Made by a program: the position numbers and the translations under genes. Below, piece after piece: positions 54,361 through 64,000 of a stretch of 64,000 bases of DNA. Numbering within the stretch: position 1 is the first letter of the stretch; each line of letters starts with the position of its first letter. The stretch spans positions 35,519,141 through 35,583,140 of the forward strand of contig JACGWO010000006.1 of assembly GCA_034509735.1 (NCBI GenBank). The letters run 5' to 3'. Below the pieces are notes generated by a model, which ran no database searches, was not told where the DNA came from, and saw nothing but the letters and a program-made list of their open reading frames with translations. This DNA is from Sesamum alatum (Eukaryota > Streptophyta > Magnoliopsida > Lamiales > Pedaliaceae).

Positions 54361-54650
54361 ACAAAAATACCATTATGCATTGAATTATATTTTGTTTAAT
54401 TCTTAAAAAAAAATTGGACTACAATGTGGAAGGAGAGGTTTCTTAAATTTTTTACACAGAGGAGCAGTAATGCAATTTGCCTCGATTGATTTTTCTACAA
54501 TTCTAACTAAAATTTTAAGGGCAAAATGGTCAATTTCAGGCCTTTGATTAAAAATTACAAACCTCAAGAATAGTATTTATAATTTTTCAAATAACTAAAA
54601 AATATTTATAATTATACTAAACCTCAAGGAAAGTGGCTGTAATTTAACCA
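54361..54650. repeat. Foldback MITE, family 4, copy E (right half only)
   Basis: Follows copy A from its middle onward: TTGGACTACAATGTGGAAGG, AGAGGTTTCTTAAATTTTTT, AAGGGCAAAATGGTCAATTT, then TTACAAACCTCAAG and an end of GTAATTTAACC. The left arm is missing where the truncated LTR element begins, so the two were joined by insertion plus deletion or by recombination. Confidence 0.75.
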
Positions 54651-55449
54651 TAAATATTTATGTAGTTGAAGCTAACTAAAGGGAGTGTTACATAAAAAAA
54701 TTACATTTATGTATAAAAAAGATGGGCACCATGGAAGGTGGAAGAAGTAGGTGGGGGCAATTGACAATGGTGCTTGTAATTAGTGCAATGATCTTATTAT
54801 GTTTGACTAATTATGTAGGAAACGGATGGCAAGAAATACGTGTAAAATATAATTATTGTACTAGAATTATGATGTACTTAAATTATGTGAATAAAATAGT
54901 GCAAGAGAGTTTGTGTATAAGTACAAATGAGTAGATCTATCAGTCAGTATAGATCAGGTACACATTAATCTAAATATAGACAATATTAGTAGAATATTGT
55001 GTAATTAATCTCTAATATCATGTAATAATTACCACTAGCTACTAACTAATATATATTATAATCCCGAATAATGTCATGATAATAATTAATTTGAGGAAAT
55101 AAAATAATTAAATGGCCGATGTCAACAAATTGCTATTCAAATAATAAAGTTGGAATTTTAAAATTTTAATAATATTTTAAAATCGAACTATATATGATCC
55201 AAAGCTGAAGATAATGTATGAGTTTAGGAAAGATTCATTATTTATTAAATAATATAATTTTATAAGGAGATATTTAATATTAAAGCATATGATGATTTGA
55301 TCATGTGAAGATATGTCATTGATTCACTAGAATAATTTGTTTCTAGTCATGCATTAACGAAATTATATTATATATATATATATATATATATACTAATATT
55401 CAAATCTCAGTTACTGATTTAAATGAAATTTCATGGAAAACAAACACGG
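54651..55449. other. Gene-free stretch with one unrecognised small ORF
   Basis: An open frame at 54722-54934 (70 codons) starts MGTMEGGRSRWGQLTMVLVI and has one hydrophobic segment (TMVLVISAMILLCLTNYV). It has no family resemblance I know and lies in repeat-rich DNA, so I do not call it a gene. A TA microsatellite is at about 55370-55391. Confidence 0.4.
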
Positions 55450-56279
55450 GAACAAAATATAATATTAATGACCAAATATCAACTGGCAAATCTAAATTGT
55501 TACTGAAAATATATAATAAGTAACAATAATTTTTATCTTGTTACTATATGATTATTAGTGACAAAAATTGTGCACAAAATTACTACTATAAGTAATTAGT
55601 GACAACACACAACAATTATTTCTTATCACTTCAGTGACAACTTAATGCACAACTTTTGGTCACTGATTTTCATTAATAAAAATTCTTAGAAAATAATAAT
55701 CTATACTCTATATAAATGTATAAATACTCAAGTTGTTTATTCCCCATTGTGAAAAGACAGATATACTCTTATTTAAATATTATTAATTATTATATTACAG
55801 AATTTAGAATTTTTAACAATTCTAAATATTCTAAACCTCCTCCATATAAATTTAGGATAAAAAAACCTAAATCGTGAATCATGAACGAATTCAATTACAC
55901 ATAATTTTAATAACCTACTTCTAATCGTGAATCATGAATAAGCCCAATTACATAGACCTGTCACATATTAAATTTTAATAATATTCCCAAAAAATTATAT
56001 TATAAAATTAGTTATACAAAAAACAAAATTCTATAAGAAAAATGTTTAAGAGTCTTAATTGCTCTAAACTATTTAGAGAATGAATAACATATTAAATTAA
56101 AAAAATATTAATATGGCAAAAAATATTTCAACACAATTACTTTGCTGGAAGAAATCTTAATTATATTTAGAAAGTTTTAATTTACCATGACACATTAAAA
56201 TTTATAATAAACTATACATTAATAATATATAAAATAGTAATCTAAACTTATATATAATAACGAATAAATATCAAAATCT

Positions 56280-58050
56280 AATTACAAATTAAAATTGATA
56301 TATGGATGTGATATTATTAAATTGAAATTGCTTGTGAAAATTCAACTATTGAGTGAATTTCTTAGTATTTGATCTTTTTAGTATTAGATAATCCTGAATG
56401 CTTTACTATTTTTCCTTTATTTTTATATCTATTTATTTTTATATTAATTAATAGAATAAAAGTATTACAATAACAAATGTGATAAAAATTAAATTGTAAC
56501 ATAATATATTATTGAATAAGAAATAGATTATACCAATCAGTGCATATGAAAATAAGATTAAGAAGCTAAACTAAAAACATATAGAATTAAAAATTGCAAT
56601 ATAAAGGCAAAAAAATATACAATAATATTTCAAAATTTAGAAGGTAATAAAGCATGTAAATAATACTTTGACAATATTTAAAAGTTGGTACTAAAATATA
56701 ATTAACATTAGGATTTTACAATACAAATTATTGGTAATATTGTCCAATTAAATTATATTTTTATAATAATAGTCAATAAAAAATTAGTTTGTAATCATTT
56801 AGTGTCAATAAATTGAAACTCAACAACATTCAAAATATAGTAAAAGAAAACTATTACATACACAGACATATATAACAAAATCAAACAATAGCAAAGAGAC
56901 ACAATAAAACCTACGAATAAAAATTGATCAATTTTATTAAAATAAAATTTCTTCTAAAATGGAATAACGAATAAGTATCAATCTGATTAAATTAGAAGTG
57001 CTATTGAAAATTTAAAAAAGAGCTAACTAATTTATTTTATTTCAATATTAATAGGCTAAAAACAACATGTCCCCCTCCCCCTACACCTCCAAGACATTGA
57101 CATTGAAGAAAAGTATAAATAGTAATATAATAAATAATTTAACTTAAAATCTTATTTTATTGAGTAGTAAATTAACTAACATAGTTGTAGGTCCTAACGA
57201 GACATATATAACTATTTTTATACTTTAAAAGGTGCATAAAAGTTGTAACATTTGGTCTCTTGCATTATTATACACGTAACGCCCGCATGACATTTTCTTT
57301 TAAATATCCAGAGGGAAGTTATGTAACCAAAATTGCTACTTTTGAATATATATGGGACCGAAAGTGAGAATTCCAAAATCAATGGACCAAATTAAAATGG
57401 AAATGACCTAAGTTACGAACTGAAAAATGCTATTTCCCCTTATAAAAATAAGAAAAGTCAAATAGCGAGTAAACATTAACACAATAACAATTAAAAGTAT
57501 AAAAATTTAAAATAATTATATACTAACACATTAGTACAATTACATTTTCATATTAAGAAAATTAATAAATTTTGAAAATAAACTTAGTACAATAAAATAA
57601 AAAATAAAAATTGAGTTAATTTGTTGAAATTAGAAAAAAAAATGATAAATAAATAAGCCAATAAGATTAATATAATTTTTTCAGTAATAAATTTATAAAA
57701 ATAAGTTAAAAGTTTAAAAAGCATGAGTACTAAAGAGAATAAAAATTGATATATGAATAGAATATTATTAAATTAAAATTGCTTATGAAAATTCAACTAT
57801 TGAGTGAATATCTTAGAACTTGATTATTTTAGTATTAGATAATTATCCTGAACGTTTTACTTTTACATCTATTGTTTCTTTAATAAAGGTGAAAAATAAA
57901 ATTTTATACAATAATATTTCAAATTTTAGAAGTTAATAAAGCATGTAAATAATGCTTTGACAATATATATAAAAAATTGATACCAAAATATGATTAACAT
58001 ACATTATAGGATCTTACAATACAAGTGTTGGTACTATGGTCCAATCTGAT
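56280..58050 (+). repeat. Internal direct duplication within the 2.9-kb Helitron
   Basis: Two blocks repeat in the same order. Block 1 is 56285-56400 (AATTCAACTATTGAGTGAAT, AGTATTAGATAATCCTGAA) and again 57745-57855. Block 2 is 56620-56750 (TAATAAAGCATGTAAATAAT, CTTTGACAATAT) and again 57915-58045. The copies differ by about a tenth of positions, so the duplication is old or was transposed with the element. Confidence 0.75.
57225..57445. repeat. Family 5-like foldback MITE fragment inside the Helitron
   Basis: The right part (TATGGGACCGAAAGTGAGAA, TGGACCAAATTAAAATGGAA, ending CTATTTCCCC) resembles the right half of the MITE at 37189-37509. It shows that a MITE had inserted into the Helitron, or was carried by it. 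Confidence 0.5.
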
Positions 58051-58928
58051 TATAGTTTTATAACAATAGTCAATAAATAATTAATTTGTAACAATATCAA
58101 TAAATTAAAAATAAATGACATTCAAATATAATAGAAAAAGAAAACATAAAACACACACATACAAAATGTAACAAAAATAAAATAAAATAAAACAACAAAA
58201 AATAGGCATAATAAAACCTACAAATAAAAATATTGGTCAATTTATTTTATTAAATTGAAATTTCTTCTATTCAAGATAAGGAGCTTTGACTAATTATTTT
58301 TATTTTAATATTAATTTTTTGAGTATCATTATTTTATATTTTCATATTAATTGGTTTGATACATAATAATGAAATAATTATTAGTGAATATACCAGATTT
58401 TAATTTTGAGGAATATCTTTTTATTCAATAGTATCAATTAAATTTAAAAATTATATTAAAAATAATAGAATTGAATAGTTTCCTTATCAATTTAAACAAT
58501 TATTATCAATTTGTTTGAAAATATAATTGTATAATACTAATATTTCAATGAAAAAGTTATGAATAATATTATGAACTTAACATAAATGATATATTTAAGT
58601 CTAAAACATATTTGTACACGTTCATCGCACGCCATGCTTTCTAGTCTATATTAAAATATATTATTGTGACAAAATAAAAGTTTTTGTCACCAAATATATA
58701 ATATTTAATGACAATATTAAAATTATCACTTTTTCAAACGTGGCCAATACTTATTATTTGTTCAAAAGAAATTTTTTATTTAGGATAATAATTGTTGAAA
58801 CTTTACAAAATGTGGAGCATGGAGACACACGCACATACACACATTTATAAGCCGTTCACAAGCTTCTCGTTTGCAAATAATATGGGGCATTTGCCTATAT
58901 CAATATATATATATATATATACACATAT

Positions 58929-60335
58929 AGGGTAAATCACATTTACCTCCTCTGAAATTTGACATAATTATAAATGCTCCCTTATTTTTTGAAAAAACTA
59001 CGAATACCCCCTCAAATTGAAAATGATTACGTAATCCCTTGATAGAGATACGAAAAGTGTCACTTCACCCTTGCTGAATTTTTTATCTATACTAATTATA
59101 AAAAGAAACATTCTTTTGTGTCTAATATGAAAGTTATTTATGTATTTTTACAATAATTGCCCTTTGTTTTTCTTAAAATACATTTGTTGATTTTTTTCTA
59201 TAAGATGAATTAATTATTTGTGGAGGACGAAAATGAAAATTCACCATCTTATTGGTAGTTCTCATACCAATTTTATAAACTATCAAATATGCCCTCTTTC
59301 CATAACCACCCATGTTCTCACACCAATTTTTTCTTTTTCTTTTCTTTTTCCTCTACAAATTAAAATCCAATTCAAAGTTTAAAACATCTCTCACAAACTA
59401 ATATATTAATATGTTTTTCCAAAATTTGATCTTAACAAGAAACATTTAATTAATATGTTCTTTATTTTCTTTTATGCTATTTTCTATATATATATATATA
59501 TAGACTCATAATCTATTGATTTTTATTTTTATACGTAAAGATTGAAGATGCAAAATGGAGGTTATCTCATACTTTTATCAATTCTTTCAAATTTTGGCCT
59601 CCAAAACAAAAACTAAATTTATGTTGAAAAAGTGTAGTTATCCTTGAAAATCCTAATAAATATAGCTATTCAACTTAAAATTCAGTTTTGATTTGGAGGA
59701 CAGATTTTGGAAAAAGACGATAGAAATATAATATAGCCACCATTTATTATAGGAAAACAATATTTTATTTTATAACAATAAAGATAGATTACGCTCATCC
59801 ATCAAGTGTTTTTATCAATTAATTTTATAAAATATTTACTTAATTATTTTACATAATATCATTTTAGATCACGCAATTAACAAATATATGGTTAATGATC
59901 TATTAAACTTTCATCTAAAATAGATCATATACGTACTAAAACTCACCAAGTTACGTAATTTAAATACATTGATTAATATAAATTAATATTTTTATTTATT
60001 TTTTTAATTTATTCACGCATCGCGTGTGCGTGGACTGCTAGTTTTTTAAAAAGAAATATTTGAAAAATATAAACAAATCTGAGGCTAGGTAAAATAAATA
60101 ATCGATAGAGAGTATTAATAAAAAAAATCTAACTTTTTAAAAAAATATATAAAATCATAACTTATAACCCAAAAGGGCATTTTGGATAGTTTGTTATAAA
60201 AATTGAATGAAAACTTAACGGAATTGACTCATTGTCAGACGGACGTTAAAGTTAGAGGAGTATTTATAATTTTTCAAACAACGATGATATATTTATAATT
60301 ATGTCAAATTTTATGAGAGGTGAATATAATTTACT
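58929..60335. repeat. Foldback MITE, family 4, copy D, split by a Helitron
   Basis: The left arm is AGGGTAAATCACATTTACCT and the right arm ends GAGGTGAATATAATTTACT. Removing 59086-60041 leaves about 451 bp, the usual length of the family, and restores TGAATTTTTTA next to TTTTTTAAAAAGAAATATTTG, just as in the uninterrupted copy C near 18554. Confidence 0.8.
59086..60041 (+). mobile_element. Non-autonomous Helitron of 956 bp, both ends defined
   Basis: Starts TCTATACTAATTATAAAAAG directly after A and ends with a hairpin plus CTAG directly before T. The hairpin is CACGCA (60014-60019), loop TCGCGTG, TGCGTG (60027-60032), followed by GACTG and CTAG (60038-60041). The paralogous uninterrupted sequence at about 18554 confirms both borders to the base. 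No helicase gene; TA-rich interior. Confidence 0.88.
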
Positions 60336-61442
60336 ATATATATATATATAATTAAACAAAAGTTGTACCTGCAGCATGCTGTATCTTTTCGTGGGATTGG
60401 CAAAAACATAGGATACGATCAAAACATATAAACATGGGCTGCCTCTTCCAAATCCACACGGATTCTTCTCAATAATTTGCTTCCACAAAGACCAACGTAC
60501 GTACCTTGTATATATATATATATATATATATATTTATGCACCACCATATCTTATAATTCACATATAAAACTTGTGGGAACTTAATTATAATTATTTGGTC
60601 AAACTTAGACTTCCTTTTCTCGAAAAATAACAATAACAATAATAATAAAAGTTAGAAATTTTGACTTTCTGTCCTCCCAAAAAAGTTTGCTTTTCTTATT
60701 CATTTATTCTTTTTACTGGTCTATGCAATAAATAATTTTTACTTGGTTATAAACGATGACTCCCCCGAAAACAAATATGTAATTAGTGTTTTTTGATCCG
60801 AATTCACTTTCAACTTTGATGTTATACGTACCAATTAATGATAAATGTCTAATTAAATGGCTCAAATTTGTTGTTGTACGAGACATACCATCGATTATAA
60901 TTTATTTATTTCTTGTGCGTTATACTTAATGATATTATTTCTCTCGTAATAATAGTGGGAGCAATTTTTGACAATAAGAAATGGGCGGCAGGTATGGCTC
61001 AATATATATTAGAATGTATCAACCTAAGTTGTTTTTATTTATTTATTTATTTTTTTGTTCTCAGACAATCGATTGAGGCATGCAAAAACGGCTATATTTT
61101 AATTGATATAAAGTGACATTCATCACCACATAAAAGGAGTAGAATTAATGAAAGTGCACATGGAAGTTGCAGTAGTCTGGTTTTTGTAAACAATTTGTTG
61201 TCATGATCCAGCCAGCAGGGTCCACTTACAGCATGTGTATATGGTTATTTTGTCCATTCAATTATACTCAGAGGTAATTAAATTAAATAATTTATAGTAG
61301 CATGTTAATTTCTTTTGAGTAAAATCCACTTATTTGATGCACATACATAAATTGAAGTGTGATTTTGAGAAATGATGCTATGCACTAAGTTGATGTATTA
61401 GCCTTCACATGCAGCATTAATTCCTCTATAAATATGTGGAGA
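60336..61442. other. Gene-free stretch with TA microsatellites
   Basis: TA runs near 60340 and 60508-60532 and AATAAT repeats near 60630. A TTTATTTATTTATT run lies near 61035. No gene supported. Confidence 0.4.
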
Positions 61443-61450
61443 TGTACCGG

Positions 61451-61679
61451 GTTTTTTTTTTTTTTCCAAATAATGAGCGATGAACTATTAATTTTAAATT
61501 ATAGTAATGTTTCTACAGCAATAAATTGTTCTTACAATATTCAATCCACAGTATAATAATATCTCTAGATCTACCAACATCAACATTAAAACAACTAAAG
61601 GAATAAACATACTATACAATAAACAATACCTACATTTGTAGTACTCGAACCCACGACCTCTCGGGCAAGACATCATCGG
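61451..61679 (-). mobile_element. tRNA-derived SINE, family S, copy 3, with 8-bp target duplication
   Basis: On the minus strand a head contains GAGAGGTCGTGGGTTCGAGT (box B TGGGTTCGAGT, 61643-61653), the body runs for about 190 bp, and the element ends in a 14-A tail (T-run 61452-61465). TGTACCGG flanks it at 61443-61450 and 61680-61687. Body blocks TGTTGATGTTGGTAGAT and TTGAATATTGTAAGAAC match the SINE at 15901-16146. Confidence 0.8.
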
Positions 61680-61749
61680 TGTACCGGCCTTGTTAATCTT
61701 TTACATTGTCTTTACATAATTAAATCAATAATTTATTTAATAATTTAAG

Positions 61750-62110
61750 TTACTATGGAGAAAAATTATGAGGTTTTAGTGTTTTTAAGGCAAAAATTTG
61801 GCAAAATGTGCTTTTTGTCCTATAACTTCTGTTGGGGTTAGCACTAATTTTGGTGATGCAATTAAGGAAAATAATTTTTAAAAAGTAGTACATTTGTTCT
61901 AATTTTTGTCGAAAAATACTAATTTCGTTGAAAGGAAAAAGATTGTGACGTGCCAAGTATGTGGTTTTTCTGTACAAAATTTGCATTTTTTGACATAAAC
62001 CAAATATGCTACTTGTTTTAATTATTGTTACAATTACAAAATTCAATAAGAGCGGACCACAAAGATCACCAGACTATAGTTACAAGACAAAAAAATATAT
62101 ATTTTTCTCA
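61750..62110. repeat. Decayed foldback MITE, family 5-like
   Basis: The left part has TTTTTGTCCTATAACTTCTG and the right part CTATAGTTACAAGACAAAAA, which are inverse. The centre has GACGTGCCAAGTATGTGG, similar to ACGTGCTAAGTATGTGGC at about 37350. Confidence 0.5.
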
Positions 62111-62971
62111 TTTATTTTCTATCGACCATTTTACTGTAAAGACAATGACATCTTTTCTTAGGTCTGCATCAGTTTAAAAAAATATTACTTGTTTTATAAT
62201 TAATTAACTAATCATGACTTTAAGTACAGTAACTGGATCTTGAAGCTGGGGAATATCATATTAGGGAAGTAAAGAATAGTATGCTTATACATTATTTTAT
62301 AAAGTTAAGTAAAATTGAAGCTACTATACATATTTGCAAAAATAAACAAATGGGCATTTGATTAAAATACCTAATAATCGTGTACCTTTTAATACAATCA
62401 CGGTCTTGTATGATACACCTCTAGATAAACTATAAGCAGTCACACTTGTCTTTTTTAATAATTCTTGAACAATCAATCTACTATTAAAATTTTTAAATCT
62501 CGCAAAACTTATAACTGAAGGGCTTTAATTTGTTGTTATTTTGTTCTTTATCACGTACCTGCTAAAGTTTAGTACCGATGGACTTTTGTGGATAAAAGTG
62601 GGAAAGTATGAATAGATAACAAGACAATGTTCTAAAAAAGACATAATTATGATTCAACAAATGAGATAATTATGGGACACCATCATGTTACTTGTGTTTG
62701 GCACAAAGTATGCATATGTCTGAATAAGGTGTGCAAGAGTAATCAGCTTGTACAATCAATTTGCTCAGTTTGGCATATATTATATATATAATTAGCAACT
62801 GCGTTTTTAACAATATTTGTTTGTTAAACAAGCCAAAGTCGCATTTTTACTTTGCTTTAAGTTGGCATTATTTGTACCCCACTCCCAACTGTATAATTAA
62901 GGACAAGACGTGGATATTAAACAAAAACATGAACCCCATCAAATCAAGGAAAAGATGATTTTGTCTTCAGA
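62111..62971. other. Gene-free stretch
   Basis: AT-rich unique-looking DNA. I see no ORF with homology and no clear repeat. Confidence 0.4.
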
Positions 62972-63111
62972 CACTATAAGAAAAACAATGAATTTTTTAA
63001 AATATATATTAAGTAGTGTAGATTAGCAACGAAAATTTTACTTGTTAATTAGCTCGACGCTGATCTCAGCAACAAATTTTTTTGTTGCTATTAAACTATT
63101 TTCTTGTAGTG
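62972..63111. mobile_element. CACTA-type MITE with AGA target duplication, short copy
   Basis: Begins CACTATAAGAAAAACAATG and ends TTAAACTATTTTCTTGTAGTG, near-canonical CACTA ends in inverted orientation. AGA flanks both sides (62969-62971 and 63112-63114 allowing the shared G). The interior (AGTGTAGATTAGCAACG, TTAGCTCGACG) matches the right half of the copy at 36157-36437, so it is an internal-deletion relative. Confidence 0.75.
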
Positions 63112-63953
63112 AGATCTGCATTTGCACTAATTTTTCTATTACAACTTTCAAGAATTATCGCGGTAAGAATTAAAACTAGGGTTTTGATTTGAATATGTGT
63201 TTCTCCTTCCATGAAAAATGTTTGCTGAACTCGATTGATCTTCGCTGACACTTAAATTATGTTCAGGCCCCTACAACTTCTATGTATGTGCCTTTTAATT
63301 TGGTTGGTCTGTGGGGCGGGGGTACGACAAAGCCACATTGTTAATCATCGTTCATACATACTAGAAGTATGTGGCACACTCAATGTGTGTGCGAAAATAT
63401 TTAATTGGTTTTTTTTCATAAATAAAGCAAAATAAATATAATATTGAAATGTATTTGAGAGATTAAATAAATGTTAAGACAAAACAATGATATAAAAACG
63501 ACTGAAATAAAACTATATAATTTTGAAAGAAATAATTTTGAAGTGAGAGAAAGAAAAATAAAAATAGCTAACACTAAATAATTATTTACAAAGGTAGTTT
63601 TATAGTTGGAGATAGTGGGGTGGGGGTTTCGAAGAGTGGGTGATGGAAAGTTAATTAATAAATTAAGTTAAATATTAAAATTAACATGCTAAAATAATTG
63701 AGACACCAATTCATTCATCTTCAATTATATATAATATAGATATCTCTAACTTATTACATGATGTTTGTTTGAACTTATAAACTTTTTTAAATGTTTTATA
63801 AAGTATTTTAAAGTGTTTCATAAAATTCTTAAACAAAACGAGCTTATAATATTGCAAAATAAGATACTGAGATTTATGATCTGATCTCTAACAAAAGGAA
63901 AAGAAAATTCTGAATATTTTTTTTAGAGTAACCACAAAATTATTATTAATAAT
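63112..63953. other. Gene-free stretch
   Basis: AT-rich, no supported gene. The sequence GTAGTTTTATAGTTGGAGATAG near 63600 sits in a slightly G-rich patch without coding potential. Confidence 0.4.
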
Positions 63954-64000
63954 AGGGTAAATTACAGCTACTCTTGAAATTTGGTATAATTACAAATATC
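63954..64000 (+). repeat. Foldback MITE, family 4, copy F, cut by the window end
   Basis: AGGGTAAATTACAGCTACTC followed by GAAATTTGGTATAATTACAA is the left arm of the 430-bp family. The rest lies outside the window. Confidence 0.7.

Larger units (their letters stand above)
55700..58644 (+). mobile_element. Non-autonomous Helitron of 2.9 kb, nested
   Basis: The 5' terminus is TCTATACTCTATATAAATG after an A at 55699; the 3' terminus is CGCACGCCATGCTTTCTAG ending at 58644 and followed by T. This fits Helitron insertion between A and T. There is no Rep/helicase ORF; the interior is extremely AT-rich and contains an internal diverged duplication (56280-56720 against 57740-58050). The hairpin before CTAG is weak. 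The end sequences match those of the other two Helitrons in the window. Confidence 0.6.
55450..58800. mobile_element. CACTA-like element copy, split by a Helitron
   Basis: The left part (55450-55699) aligns with the left end of the element at 30-3442: ATATAATATTAATGACCAAA, then CTTGTTACTATATGATTATTAGTGACAA and TAATTAGTGACAACA. The right part (58645-58800) aligns with that element's right end: TGTCACCAAATATATAATAT and AATGACAATATTAAAATTAT. The Helitron at 55700-58644 separates them, so the element itself was at least 0.4 kb. Outer edges are approximate and no target duplication was confirmed. Confidence 0.6.

Noticed and set aside
54722..54934. A 70-codon ORF with one hydrophobic segment.
   Set aside because: No family resemblance, no promoter or splice context, and it lies in repeat-rich AT DNA. 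Mentioned in the region note but not called as a gene.
1..64000. CRISPR arrays, prophage or bacterial-type operons.
   Set aside because: Spliced genes, plant transposons and AT-rich intergenic DNA show this is a plant nuclear sequence. The direct repeats present are microsatellites, minisatellites and transposon duplications.

Overview
This window is nuclear DNA from a flowering plant. Genes are split by many short GT-AG introns, repeats are AT-rich, and the transposon families are typical of plants. The gene set (a SULTR3-type sulfate transporter, an LRR-extensin, ribosomal protein eS1/S3a, a NET1 actin-binding protein) fits a eudicot. A Lamiales relative such as sesame is only a guess. There is no prokaryotic or CRISPR-like content and no convincing tRNA or rRNA gene.

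Layout. 1-19.3 kb is almost pure transposon ground: a CACTA-like element carrying two decayed ORFs (a MULE transposase N-terminus and a plant mobile domain protein, placed tail to tail), hairpins and a minisatellite; a Helitron whose 5' end is tandemly duplicated; a broken calmodulin-like gene; a decayed L1-type LINE; a SINE; and many foldback MITEs. 19.3-29 kb is a gene island holding the 12-exon sulfate transporter on + and, convergent to it, an 8-exon TPR co-chaperone-like gene on -. 29-37.5 kb is again transposons: two inverted hAT-like copies around a MULE-like TIR element, plus nested MITEs. 37.9-52.7 kb is the second gene island: an intronless LRR-extensin-like gene (+) with a tandem copy of its 3' end, ribosomal protein S3a (+, one GC-AG intron), and a very large NET1-type gene (-). 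54-64 kb is transposon ground again, with a miniature LTR element, two Helitrons nested in older elements, a SINE and a CACTA MITE.

The four expressed-looking genes have unrelated housekeeping or cell-wall/cytoskeleton roles and no shared pathway. What stands out is the insertion record: several nested insertions can be read to the base (Helitron in MITE with a paralogous empty site; Helitron in a CACTA-like element; MITE in MITE with an 8-bp duplication; SINEs with matching target duplications). At least six small repeat families recur within the 64 kb.

Exon boundaries were worked out by hand from reading frame, splice signals and family resemblance. Family names come from recognition, not from a database search.
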